64,000 nt of DNA from an uncultured Opitutaceae bacterium (GTDB lineage: Bacteria > Verrucomicrobiota > Verrucomicrobiia > Opitutales > Opitutaceae), in the NCBI GenBank assembly GCA_903929355.1, contig CAIYUN010000062.1:33682-97681 (forward strand). The letters are read 5' to 3'. The notes beneath the pieces were generated by a model. The model was not told where the DNA came from. It ran no database searches and saw only the letters and a list, made by a program, of their open reading frames with translations. A program made the translations under genes and the position numbers. This document shows, piece by piece, positions 56,640 through 64,000 of this stretch (the first letter of the stretch is position 1; every line of letters begins with the position of its first letter).

Positions 56640-57548
56640 ATGTGGCGCCGGTGGCAAAATCTCCGCGAAACGACCGTTGACCACGCCCCGTGGGAAATGC
56701 TGTTCATGCGCGCAATTTGCGCGTGGCTGATGTGGCGGATGCTGCCCGAAACGCTGCCGTTCACCACCCAGCCCTTGCCGAACGGTCTCGCGCATTTCGT
56801 CAACCTGACCTTTCTTGGCGATCCGGCGATTTTCGCCACTTTTCGCCACCTCGCACCGGTCGCGCTGGTGCTTTTCGCCCTCGGCGTTGTCCCTTTGCTC
56901 TCCCTTGGTTTCATGGCGGCACTTCTGACCGGGGTTGGCGCTTTGGAAAACTCTCAGGGTGCCATCGGCCATCATCTCCAAATCCTCTGCCTGGTCGCCA
57001 TCGCCCAATGGCTGGCCTATGCGGTGGAACTGAAGCAATGCGGATTGCGGATTGCGAAATGCGGATTACTGCCCCCGATTGATGTTCATCGTCGGGCCAC
57101 GCAAGCGGCCAAGCTCATGCTCGCGGCCGGGTATGTGACCTCCGGCTTGACCAAGCTCATTGCCTCGGACGGCCAGTGGGTGGCACAACTCCCCAATATT
57201 TCTCTCCAGCTCGTAAAGAGCCACGCCAATGTGTTCTACGACACGCTGGTGCCCGAACCGGCATGGTCGGCGGCGCTCCCCCGGCTGATCGCGGAGCACC
57301 CGAATCTGACCCGCCTGGCCTTCACCCCGGGGCTGCTGCTGGAACTGGGAGCGTTTCTGGCGCTGACCGGACGACGCGCGTCCCTGGGGGTCGGACTCGC
57401 CCTCCTCGCCATGCACGTGTTGGCGCGGGAGGTCATGGATCTGGGCTTTTTGGCCCACGAGTGGTTGCTCGTGATTTATTTCATCAACGTGCCGTGGCTG
57501 GTCTGCATCGCCCTGAAGTGGTTTTCGAAGGCGGGAAAAAGCGAGTAA
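56640..57548 (+). CDS. Polytopic membrane protein (DoxX/HTTM-like)
   Basis: The start ATG 56640 (MWRRWQNLRETTVDHAPWEM) gives 302 residues with about six to seven membrane helices (MLFMRAICAWLMWRMLPETL, HLAPVALVLFALGVVPLLSL, then LARLIAEHPNLTRLAFTPG-type, here LTRLAFTPGLLLELGAFLAL). It resembles HTTM or DoxX-family proteins, with a conserved His (residue ~108, AIGHHLQILC) and a DLGFLAHEWLLVIYFINVPW C-terminal helix. An in-frame GCGGATT word repeat inserts CGLRIAKCGL at ~134-143. Function unknown; it is coupled to the previous gene. Confidence 0.75.
   Translation: MWRRWQNLRETTVDHAPWEMLFMRAICAWLMWRMLPETLPFTTQPLPNGLAHFVNLTFLGDPAIFATFRHLAPVALVLFALGVVPLLSLGFMAALLTGVGALENSQGAIGHHLQILCLVAIAQWLAYAVELKQCGLRIAKCGLLPPIDVHRRATQAAKLMLAAGYVTSGLTKLIASDGQWVAQLPNISLQLVKSHANVFYDTLVPEPAWSAALPRLIAEHPNLTRLAFTPGLLLELGAFLALTGRRASLGVGLALLAMHVLAREVMDLGFLAHEWLLVIYFINVPWLVCIALKWFSKAGKSE
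57039..57067. repeat. In-frame GCGGANT 7-mer repeat inside the DoxX/HTTM-like gene
   Basis: Plus-strand words TGCGGAT, TGCGGAT, TGCGAAA, TGCGGAT encode CGLRIAKCGL. The two cysteines and the lack of hydrophobic pattern disrupt an otherwise helical membrane stretch; the reading frame continues. Confidence 0.85.
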
Positions 57549-57688
57549 GCGGGATCCCACCGCTCGGTCGGCTCCAACTCAAGCCAATGGATTGACCAGC
57601 GTCTTTGCCCCTTCGCGCCTTTGCGCTTATCTCCGGCCTCCGACCATTAGCGTTAATTAGCGTCCATTAGTGGTTAAAAAATCCCGGC
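57549..57688. repeat. Word-repeat fragments between convergent genes
   Basis: 140 bp between the membrane protein and galE. A family B fragment CCCCTTCGCGCCTTTGCGCT (57609-57628) and CATTAGCGTTAATTAGCGTC-type words (57647-57670) with GGTTAAAAAATCCC. No terminator of the usual type. Confidence 0.65.
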
Positions 57689-58678
57689 CTACTTTCCAAA
57701 CCCGTCCGGATGCGCCTCGTGCCATTTCCAAGCGGTCGCCACGATGGCCTCGATGCCGGGGTATTTGATGCTCCAGCCCAGCTCGTGCCGGGCCTTTGCC
57801 GGGTCGGCGTAAAGTGCCGGTGGGTCGCCCGCACGGCGCGGCGCGATGGTGTGCGGCACCTTTTTTCCGGTCACCGTTTCGATCGCGCGGAGGACTTCCA
57901 GTACCGAGGTGGGCGTGCCGGTGCCCAGGTTGTAAAACAGCCCGGCGCCGGGCGCGGCCAGCTTGTCGAACACCGCGATGTGCGCCCGGCTGAGGTCGTC
58001 CACATGGACGTAGTCGCGCAGACAGGTGCCGTCTGGGGTGGGGTAATCGTTGCCAAATACCGCCAACTCCGGCCGCCGGCCGGTGGCGGCCGCGATGGCG
58101 AGCGGGATCAGGTGCGTCTCGGGGTCATGATCCTCACCGATGGTGCCATCCTCGGCAGCCCCGGCGGCATTAAAGTAGCGGAAGGCCGCAAAACTCAAAC
58201 CATAGGCGTGGGCAAAGGCCTTGAGCGCGTTCTCCACGTCGAGCTTGGTCTGACCATAGGGGTTGATCGGCGCCTGCGGCAGGTCTTCGGTGATGGGCAT
58301 CCGGGCCGGGATGCCGTAGGTCGCGCAGGTCGAGGAGAAGACAAATTTTTTCACCCCGGACCCGATCATGCAGCGCAACAGGTGCAGCGTGGAGGCGAGA
58401 TTGTTGAAGTAATACTTGAGCGGATCGGTCACGCTTTCGCCGACGTAGGCGTAGGCCGCGAAGTGCATCACCAGCTCGATCTTTTCCTTGCGGAGGATTT
58501 TCCCGATCTCACTCTCATTGCCGAGGTTGACGCTGTAAAAGGGCACGTCCTCCGCCACCGCGGCCCGGTGTCCAAAAACCAGATTGTCCACCACCACGGG
58601 ACGGTGCCCGGTGGCGGTGAGCTCGCGGACGCAATGGCTGCCGATGTAACCGGCGCCCCCAACAACAAGAACGTTCAT
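57689..58678 (-). CDS. galE: UDP-glucose 4-epimerase GalE
   Basis: The start is ATG 58678 (MNVLVVGGAGYIGSHCVREL), giving 329 residues; a long upstream frame overlaps the divergent ketosynthase and is antisense noise. NAD-binding GGAGYIG is at residues 7-13. Catalytic Ser/Thr and Tyr are in SSTCATYG and NPYGQTKLDVEN (YxxxK); FRYFNAAGA, TCLRDYVHVDDLSRAH and FYNLGTGTPTSVLEVLRAIE complete the family. It interconverts UDP-glucose and UDP-galactose and could supply the surface-glycan enzymes or use galactose freed by the GH35 enzyme. It is divergent from the ketosynthase gene with only 51 bp between start codons. Confidence 0.95.
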   Translation of the reverse strand: MNVLVVGGAGYIGSHCVRELTATGHRPVVVDNLVFGHRAAVAEDVPFYSVNLGNESEIGKILRKEKIELVMHFAAYAYVGESVTDPLKYYFNNLASTLHLLRCMIGSGVKKFVFSSTCATYGIPARMPITEDLPQAPINPYGQTKLDVENALKAFAHAYGLSFAAFRYFNAAGAAEDGTIGEDHDPETHLIPLAIAAATGRRPELAVFGNDYPTPDGTCLRDYVHVDDLSRAHIAVFDKLAAPGAGLFYNLGTGTPTSVLEVLRAIETVTGKKVPHTIAPRRAGDPPALYADPAKARHELGWSIKYPGIEAIVATAWKWHEAHPDGFGK

Positions 58679-58729
58679 CCCAGCGTTGTATTGCTTTTGG
58701 CGGTCGGTTGGCCAGTGATTTCTGCTTCC

Positions 58730-59974
58730 ATGCCCTCCTCGTCCGCCCGCATCGTGATCACCGGCGTCGGCCTCACCGCGCCCAACGGCGACTCGCTGGC
58801 CGAGTTCCGGCGCAACCTGCTCACGGGGGTCGCGGGGATTGGCCGCATGGAAATCCGCTACATGGGACCGCAGCTCGCGGGGATCTGCCGCTACGACGCG
58901 TTGCGCCACCAGAAAAAAAAGGAGGTCCGCGTTGGCACCCGGGCTGGCAGCATCTCGATTTATTGCGCCCGCGAGGCGCTGGCCGACAGCGGCGTGGCCT
59001 GGGAGGCGGTCCCGAAAGACCGCGTGGGCATCTATGTCGGCATCACCGAGCATGGCAATGTTGAGACGGAGAATGAGATCTACAACATCTCCAAGTTCGG
59101 CTACGACACCAAGTTCTGGTCGCATTACCACAATCCCCGCACCGTCGCCAACAACCCGGCCGGGGAGGCCTCGCTCAATCTGGGGGTCACCGGCCCCGCC
59201 TACACCATCGGCGCGGCCTGCGCCGCCGGCAACATGGGCCTCATTCATGCGGCGCAAATGCTCCGTCTCGGCGAGGTGGACTTCGCGATTTGCGGCGGGG
59301 TGAGCGAGAGCATCCACACCTTTGGCATCTTTGCCGGCTTCAAGTCACAAAACGCGCTCGCCACCCACGACGACCCCGCCAAGGCCTCGCGACCCTTTGA
59401 CCTTGCGCGCAATGGCATTGTCATCTCCGAAGGCGGGTGCCTTTACACCGTGGAACGTCTCGAGGACGCGCAACGGCGGGGGGCGAAAATCTATGCGGAG
59501 ATCGCCGGCTGGCACGTCAACAGCGATGCCAGCGACTACGTCCTCCCCAACCCCGCCCGGCAGGCCGAGTGCATCCGCTCGGCCCTGACCCGCGCGCACC
59601 TGTCCGCCCGCGACATCCACATCGTCAACACCCATGCCACCGCCACCCCGTTGGGCGACATCCAGGAGTGTGAGGCGATCCGGGCCGTCTTTGGCGAGGG
59701 CTGCCCCGACACCGCCATCAACAACACCAAGAGCTTCATCGGCCACTGCATGGGCGCGGCTGGCGCGCTCGAACTGGCGGGGAACCTGCCGTCATTCGAC
59801 GACCTCACGGTCCACCCCACGATCAATGTGGACCACCTCGACCCACAGTGCGCCCTGCCGGGCCTGGTGCTCAACCAGCCCCGCCAGCTGGCCCGGGTGG
59901 ACACCATCCTCAACAACTCCTTCGGGATGCTGGGCATAAATTCCACGTTGATTGTCCGGCGGTTTGTCCCCTGA
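58730..59974 (+). CDS. Beta-ketoacyl-ACP synthase II (FabF/KAS II-type)
   Basis: The start ATG 58730 (MPSSSARIVITGVGLTAPNG) gives 414 residues. The thiolase-fold catalytic triad is complete: Cys164 (GAACAAGN), His302 (NTHATATPLGD) and His339 (FIGHCMGAAGALELAG). It should extend an acyl-ACP chain by decarboxylative condensation with malonyl-ACP. RVGTRAGSISIYCAREALAD is in the family. The following gene encodes an ACP and the next a CrtI-like oxidoreductase, so this is probably a special-purpose ketosynthase rather than the primary FabF. Only 19 bp separates its stop from the ACP start. Confidence 0.95.
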   Translation: MPSSSARIVITGVGLTAPNGDSLAEFRRNLLTGVAGIGRMEIRYMGPQLAGICRYDALRHQKKKEVRVGTRAGSISIYCAREALADSGVAWEAVPKDRVGIYVGITEHGNVETENEIYNISKFGYDTKFWSHYHNPRTVANNPAGEASLNLGVTGPAYTIGAACAAGNMGLIHAAQMLRLGEVDFAICGGVSESIHTFGIFAGFKSQNALATHDDPAKASRPFDLARNGIVISEGGCLYTVERLEDAQRRGAKIYAEIAGWHVNSDASDYVLPNPARQAECIRSALTRAHLSARDIHIVNTHATATPLGDIQECEAIRAVFGEGCPDTAINNTKSFIGHCMGAAGALELAGNLPSFDDLTVHPTINVDHLDPQCALPGLVLNQPRQLARVDTILNNSFGMLGINSTLIVRRFVP

Positions 59975-59993
59975 CTGTCCCGAACTCTCCCAA

Positions 59994-60251
59994 ATGACCA
60001 AAGACGAATGCAAGCAAGTGGTGCTCGACATCATCGCCGACATCGCGCCCGACGAGGACCTGACCAACGTCAAGCCCGACGTGCGCCTGCGCGACCAGCT
60101 CCAGCTCGACAGCATGGACTTCCTCGACATCGTGATGGAGCTGCGCAAGCGCCATGGCATCGAGGTGCCGGAGGCCGACTACCAGCAGCTCGCCAGCCTC
60201 GACAGCAGCGCCGAATATCTCACCCCCAAGTTCATCGCCCTCGGGAAGTAG
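59994..60251 (+). CDS. Acyl carrier protein
   Basis: The start ATG 59994 (MTKDECKQVVLDIIADIAPD) gives 85 residues. The phosphopantetheine attachment Ser40 lies in LQLDSMDFLDIVMELRKRHG, the standard four-helix ACP motif (DSL/M). Acidic composition fits the family. It lies between a ketosynthase and a CrtI-like FAD oxidoreductase, so it probably carries the substrate that both act on. It is too far from fab genes to be the primary ACP; that is inference. Confidence 0.94.
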   Translation: MTKDECKQVVLDIIADIAPDEDLTNVKPDVRLRDQLQLDSMDFLDIVMELRKRHGIEVPEADYQQLASLDSSAEYLTPKFIALGK

Positions 60252-60320
60252 GTCTCGGGCACGCGACCAGCCAGTCGCGATTGGATGCCAGGGTCTCGCC
60301 TGGACCGCGCCGGAGGCCCC

Positions 60321-60358
60321 GTGAACGTTGGACGTTGAATGTTCAACGTTGAACGTTT
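60321..60358. repeat. AACGTT-word inverted repeat in the ACP-CrtI spacer
   Basis: ACGTTGAA (60332-60339) and TTCAACGT (60342-60349) form a perfect 8-bp-arm hairpin, flanked by further AACGTT words. It lies ~20 bp before the CrtI-like start at 60376. Confidence 0.8.
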
Positions 60359-60375
60359 GATTCCATCCCGCCTGC

Positions 60376-61860
60376 ATGAACTCCGCCACCCACTACGACG
60401 TTGCCATCATTGGCGCGGGCATGTCCGGCCTCGCCGCCGGCATCCGGCTGGCGCATTTTGGGAAAAAGGTCTGCATCTTCGAGCGGCACAACGCCCCGGG
60501 AGGGCTCAACAGTTTTTACAGCCTGGCTGGCCGGCGCTACGATGTCGGCCTGCATGCGATGACCAACTTCGTCCGTCCCGGCGTGAAGGGCACCCCGCTC
60601 GGCAAGCTGCTGCGCCAGCTCCGCATTGACCGCGATGAGTTTGCCCTCTGCGAGCAGAAGCAGTCCCGGGTGGCCTTCGGCCCCCGGGGCGAAACCTCGC
60701 TCTGCTTCACCAACGACTTCACCATGCTGGAGGCCGAGGTTGCCCAAAACTTCCCCGCCCAGATTGACGGTTTCCGCCGGTTGGTTGCCGTCGTACGGGC
60801 GCACGACGACGTCTCCTTGGACGCGCCGGCCGAATCCGCCCGCACCATCGTGCGCCGCCACATCGCCGATCCGCTGTTGGAGGACATGCTCTTCTGCCCG
60901 GTCATGTATTATGGCAGCGCCACCGAGCACGACATGGATTTCGGCCAGTTTGTCATCATGTTTAAGGCGCTCTACCTGGAAGGTTTTGCGCGGCCGTACG
61001 ATGGCGTCCGCGTGATCATCCGGGTGTTGCTCGAAAAATACCGTGCCGCCGGTGGCGAACGCCGGATGAAGTGCGGGGTGAGGTCCATTGTCGCCCGCGA
61101 GGGCCGCGCGACCGCCCTCGTGCTCGACGACGGTGGTGAGATCACCGCCGACCACATCATCAGCAGCATCGGCGCCCCTGAAACCGAAAGGCTCATGGCC
61201 CCCAGCGTCCAACCTCCAGCATCTGACATTCAATCTTCAAGTCTGAACTCCGCACTCCGCATTCCGCATTCCGCATTCCCGATCGGGGTGCTGAGCTTCG
61301 TCGAGACCATCACCGTACTCGACCGCCAGCCTGCGGCACTGGGGTGGGGGGAGGACACCATCATTTTTTTCAACGACTCCCACCGCCTCCATTACGCCCG
61401 CAGCGAGGACCAGGTGGACGTGCGCAGCGGCGTCATCTGCATTCCGAACAATTTCGATTTTGGCCCCGGCCGGGAGTTGCCGGAGGGGATCTTTCGTTGC
61501 ACCTGCCTGGCCCGTTATGACCGCTGGGCCGACCTGCCCGAGGCCACCTATCGCGCCGACAAGGCACGGTGGTATGCCGCCATCCAGCGCAGCGCGCATC
61601 GTTTCCTGCCTCCGCCGCCCGCACCCGACACCTTGGCCCGTGCGATGATCGGGACCGACATGTTCACCCCCCGGACGATCACCAAGTTCACCGGCCACCT
61701 CGGCGGCGCGATCTATGGCTCGCCGGTGAAAAACCGCCAGGGCCGCACCGCTCTGGCCAACGTCTATCTTTGTGGCACCGACCAGGGTTTCCTCGGCATT
61801 GTCGGTGCGATGCTGAGCGGTATTTCCATGGCGAATTACCATATCCTGCAAAAGGGATAG
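60376..61860 (+). CDS. CrtI-like FAD-dependent oxidoreductase (phytoene desaturase family)
   Basis: The 494-residue protein starts at ATG 60376. The Rossmann motif is DVAIIGAGMSGLAAGIRLAH (GxGxxG at 13-18), followed by the second flavin motif CIFERHNAPGGLNSFYSLAG, and a C-terminal FAD-binding YLCGTDQGFLGIVGAMLSGI. This is the phytoene desaturase / amine oxidase fold. A repeat-derived insert QPPASDIQSSSLNSALRIPH, ending SAFPI (residues ~278-302), splits the middle of the protein. It may desaturate or isomerise an acyl chain on the ACP; it could instead act on a carotenoid, but no other carotenoid gene is in the window. Next to a ketosynthase and ACP it fits a specialised acyl-lipid pathway. 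Confidence 0.87.
   Translation: MNSATHYDVAIIGAGMSGLAAGIRLAHFGKKVCIFERHNAPGGLNSFYSLAGRRYDVGLHAMTNFVRPGVKGTPLGKLLRQLRIDRDEFALCEQKQSRVAFGPRGETSLCFTNDFTMLEAEVAQNFPAQIDGFRRLVAVVRAHDDVSLDAPAESARTIVRRHIADPLLEDMLFCPVMYYGSATEHDMDFGQFVIMFKALYLEGFARPYDGVRVIIRVLLEKYRAAGGERRMKCGVRSIVAREGRATALVLDDGGEITADHIISSIGAPETERLMAPSVQPPASDIQSSSLNSALRIPHSAFPIGVLSFVETITVLDRQPAALGWGEDTIIFFNDSHRLHYARSEDQVDVRSGVICIPNNFDFGPGRELPEGIFRCTCLARYDRWADLPEATYRADKARWYAAIQRSAHRFLPPPPAPDTLARAMIGTDMFTPRTITKFTGHLGGAIYGSPVKNRQGRTALANVYLCGTDQGFLGIVGAMLSGISMANYHILQKG
61209..61280. repeat. In-frame repeat insert inside the CrtI-like gene
   Basis: CAACCTCCAGCATCTGACAT, then CAATCTTCAAG, followed by GCGGANT words on the minus strand (GCGGAAT, GCGGAAT, GCGGAGT, GCGGAGT). 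It encodes residues ~278-302, a Ser/Pro/Ala tract without homology to the flanking flavoprotein; the frame is preserved. Same word family as 10728-10766 and 57039-57067. Confidence 0.88.
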
Positions 61861-61891
61861 GCGATGGGGGCCGGCCGCGGGTGCGGGGGGC

Positions 61892-62716
61892 TCAGCGATA
61901 GACGGGCAGGCTCGCGATGAATTCAGGACCGGCGCCGGCCAACCAGGCCTCGCCATCACGAACCTTCACCATGCGCAAGGCCGTGCCCTTGGTCGTCGCG
62001 TAAATCAGGGAGGCGATGAGCATGACCGCTCCCACCACGATGCCGCCGATCATGGCCCCGGAGGAGGTGATGAAGGCACCGGTGAATATCACCAAAAATC
62101 CCAGCGCGAAGAGCCCGGCGGCTTTGAGCTGATGCTGGCGCAGTTGATGGCGGCCGGCCGCGCTCAAGGGGATTTTGATGAGGAGCTTTTTCCGGGTGAC
62201 TAAAACCAGAATCAGCACCACCAGGAGGCTGATGACGATGGTGAGCCAGATCCAGGGGGAGGACCAATACAGTTTTCTCTCCTTGGTGCCGGGTTCCGCC
62301 GGTTGGTTGGTCTTGACGCACCGCAGTGGGAGGGTGGGGTCCTTCAGCGGCACGACCACTCGTTTGCCGTCGGCCCTGGCGTTGAACTGGCCCGCCGGGG
62401 TGGGTAGCGCGATCCCTTCGCGCAAACACTGGTAATAGGTGTCCTTGCCCTCAAAGGAAACCCAGCCCTGATCGGTTTGGATCATTTGGGCGACGGGGAA
62501 TTCCCTGCCGGTGACAATACACTTCCTGAGGTCGCTGGCGGGTGACCCCGTGACCTGAATGAGTGCGGGCACGTCTTTGGCGGGCTGCCAGTCCTTGAGG
62601 GTCTCGTTCCAAACCAAGGTTTCCGCCTTGATCGTGCCGGCGGCGAGCAAACCGGGCAATTCGGATTCCTTCACGGGTCCGCAGCGGGTGCCATTCTGGG
62701 AGTAATACCAATCCAT
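61892..62716 (-). CDS. GYF_2-domain membrane protein
   Basis: The start ATG 62716 (MDWYYSQNGTRCGPVKESEL) gives 274 residues; the longer upstream frame has no homology. Residues 1-55 match GYF_2 (DUF4339): YYSQNGTRCGPVKESELPGL, then WNETLKDWQPAKDVPAL. After a short soluble part with Cys-x-Val and FPVAQMIQTDQGWVSFEGKD, three membrane helices follow (WIWLTIVISLLVVLILVLV, AAGLFALGFLVIFTGAFI, then GGIVVGAVMLIASLIYATTK). GYF_2 modules bind Pro-rich peptides. Its partner is unknown. It stands alone, opposite to its neighbours. Confidence 0.82.
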   Translation of the reverse strand: MDWYYSQNGTRCGPVKESELPGLLAAGTIKAETLVWNETLKDWQPAKDVPALIQVTGSPASDLRKCIVTGREFPVAQMIQTDQGWVSFEGKDTYYQCLREGIALPTPAGQFNARADGKRVVVPLKDPTLPLRCVKTNQPAEPGTKERKLYWSSPWIWLTIVISLLVVLILVLVTRKKLLIKIPLSAAGRHQLRQHQLKAAGLFALGFLVIFTGAFITSSGAMIGGIVVGAVMLIASLIYATTKGTALRMVKVRDGEAWLAGAGPEFIASLPVYR

Positions 62717-63001
62717 GGGGTTGAGGGCTTGAGGTGGGCCGGGAAGGCTCCATTGCCGGACCTTGGGGAGTCGAGCAAAATCTGGCGCCCCCCCTGCCGG
62801 CGGCGCAACCGCCTCCAAACCGGGTTCAGCCCGAATGATACGGGAAAATCCATTGGGCCCGGCCTCCTCGAAAATGTAACAATAGAACACTTGCCGCGCA
62901 GCCGGCGCACGATTGTAACCTCATTGTGACACAGTCAGGTTTATCCGGACGGTTCTTCACCCGGAACTCCAAAATACGGCCACTCCGAACCCATCAGACC
63001 C

Positions 63002-63496
63002 ATGAAAGCCAAAGCCCCCAGCCAAGCCAAAGCCAGACGTGAACTTGCCCTGAAAGCCGCCGACGCCAAGAAACACGCTGAAGCCGCCCGCAAACTGGCC
63101 GACTCGGCCAAGCACGATTTGAAACGCACGCGCAAGATTTTCAAACAGGCGCGGAAGACGGCCAAGGAGGCGCGCAAAGAAGCCAAGGCCCTCAAAAAGG
63201 CCCTCGAGTCCGCCGCCGCCAAAGCGGCCCGAACCGCTGCGGCCAAAAGGGCGGCCAAGCGGAAATTGAGCGCCAAGCCCAAGCTCCCCAAGGTCGCCCA
63301 CACCAAACCGACCACGCTTCCGGCCAAGGCCGTGCCGGTTGCCGCGACAGCGAAAATGAAGTCCGCCGTCCCCGCCATGAGGCGGTCCGTTTCAGTTGCC
63401 GAGCCGGTCAGGATTGAAGCGGCGCCGACGCCGGTGTCGGTTCCTGCGGCAGCTGTGCCTGCCTCAACTGGCGCAGCTTTGCCTCCGGTGATCTGA
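63002..63496 (+). CDS. Lys/Ala-rich histone-H1-like protein
   Basis: The 164-residue protein starts at ATG 63002 and is extremely rich in Lys and Ala (KAADAKKHAEAARKLADSAK, then AKEARKEAKALKKALESAAA, AARTAAAKRAAKRKLSAKPK). Residues ~8-80 would form a long amphipathic helix or coiled coil; residues ~85-164 are low-complexity Ala/Pro/Val. This resembles bacterial histone-H1-like or nucleoid-associated tails, but a coiled-coil scaffold is also possible. It carries no signal peptide. No close neighbour suggests its role. Confidence 0.7.
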   Translation: MKAKAPSQAKARRELALKAADAKKHAEAARKLADSAKHDLKRTRKIFKQARKTAKEARKEAKALKKALESAAAKAARTAAAKRAAKRKLSAKPKLPKVAHTKPTTLPAKAVPVAATAKMKSAVPAMRRSVSVAEPVRIEAAPTPVSVPAAAVPASTGAALPPVI

Positions 63497-63641
63497 TAAC
63501 AACGTCCCTTAAGAATTAGACTATCTGGAGATTTCGGAAGGTAGGGCGCGACCGCCGGGCGCGCCGTGGGGGTGCCAGCCGATTTTTAACCCGAAAATCA
63601 AAAACCGCGGGCTGGTGGTAGGAAGGGGGTGTTTTCTGCGA

Positions 63642-64000
63642 CCCGCCTTCGTTGAAGCTTCCGCCTTCGCTGAGCTATGGCGGACGAGCCGATGCGGGCA
63701 TTTTTCTTTCCAATTTGGAGATAGCGAGCAAGGGGCGGGCGGGAGCCAGGGTTAGGCGGTGGGTCGGGATGCCCGCCTTCGCTGAAGCTCCGGCGCGGCA
63801 TTTTTCTTTCCAATTTGGAAATAGCGAGCAAGGGGCGGGCGGGAGCCAAGGTTAGGCGGTGGGTCAGGATGCGGCCGGGAGATGCCCGCCTTCGCTGAAG
63901 CTCCGGCGCGGCATTTTTCTTTCCAATTTGGAAATAGCGAGCAAGGGGCGGGCGGGAGCCAAGGTTAGGCGGTGGGTCAGGATGCGGCCGGGAGATGCCC
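63642..64000. repeat. 113-bp tandem repeat array continuing beyond the window
   Basis: GATGCCCGCCTTCGCTGAAG words start at 63769, 63882 and 63995, exactly 113 bp apart; a diverged first unit with an extra GAGCTATGGCGGACGAGCCG stretch lies at 63642-63770. Each unit contains GGCATTTTTCTTTCCAATTT and GCGAGCAAGGGGCGGGCGGG. Unit 3 and 2 differ by few bases. No protein gene is supported here, and the array is cut by the window end. Confidence 0.92.

Noticed and set aside
57710..58729. In-frame 340-residue N-terminal extension of the ketosynthase
   Set aside because: It lies antisense to galE, has no homology, and the KAS fold starts cleanly at ATG 58730.
60376..61860. Carotenoid biosynthesis gene (crtI)
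   Set aside because: Only the fold is shared; no crtB, crtE or other carotenoid gene is in the window, and neighbours are ACP and ketosynthase. Kept as CrtI-like only.
63642..64000. CRISPR array at the window end
   Set aside because: The whole 113-bp unit is repeated with no unique spacers, so it is a tandem repeat.

Overview
The window looks like a chromosomal piece of a high-GC Verrucomicrobiota, most likely an Opitutaceae-type bacterium. The reasons are a DUF1501 / DUF1549-DUF1553 / Planctomycete-cytochrome-WD40 gene trio (typical of the PVC superphylum), a DUF5107-TPR protein beside a GH35 beta-galactosidase, and intergenic spaces packed with short word-like inverted repeats. Start codons almost never have a Shine-Dalgarno sequence in front of them. 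The taxonomic call is inference; no rRNA or tRNA gene was seen.

Layout. 1-2.9 kb (minus): a TPR/GT41 O-GlcNAc-transferase-like protein cut by the window edge, and a glycosyltransferase-like partner. 3.3-6.2 kb: HDOD protein and PAS-PAS hybrid histidine kinase. 6.4-15.9 kb: GH35 beta-galactosidase and DUF5107-TPR protein facing a convergent araFGH L-arabinose ABC importer. 16.1-19.8 kb: nitroreductase, old-yellow-enzyme reductase, RluE-like pseudouridine synthase and a quinone-reductase-type MDR enzyme. 20.2-23.5 kb: araB and araA. 23.9-30.6 kb (minus): an SDR, then the operon GH63-like glucosidase, GMC oxidoreductase, MFS transporter. 31-32.9 kb (minus): a YjfL/YjfM/YjfC-like operon (DUF350, lipoprotein, glutathionylspermidine-synthase-like ATP-grasp). 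33.6-34.3 kb: araD. 34.9-41.2 kb: DUF1501, PSCyt2-like and PSCyt1-WD40 proteins. 42.1-47.4 kb: YtrA-type GntR regulator with an ABC-2 ATPase and two large membrane subunits. 48.1-52.5 kb: TolC / HlyD / FtsX-type permease / LolD-type ATPase exporter. 52.5-57.5 kb: four membrane proteins, two of them GT-C-like. 57.7-61.9 kb: galE and, divergent from it, a ketosynthase, acyl carrier protein and CrtI-like FAD oxidoreductase. 61.9-63.5 kb: a GYF_2 membrane protein and a histone-H1-like Lys/Ala-rich protein. 63.6-64 kb: a 113-bp tandem repeat running off the window.

Function. araFGH, araB, araA and araD give uptake and complete conversion of L-arabinose to D-xylulose-5-phosphate, but in four pieces spread over about 22 kb. 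The GH35 enzyme beside araFGH suggests use of arabinose- and galactose-containing plant polymers. The ketosynthase-ACP-CrtI cassette suggests a dedicated modified acyl chain.

The most unusual feature is the repeat population. It includes a roughly 185-bp element with CACAGAG-word arms (three copies, one supplying the N-terminal reading frame of the cytochrome-WD40 gene), a roughly 90-bp hairpin element, a 54-bp perfect-ended cruciform, 8-mer word arrays just upstream of start codons, and 7-mer or other short word repeats lying in frame inside three protein genes. The in-gene copies resemble, in concept, the Rickettsia palindromic elements that insert in frame into genes.
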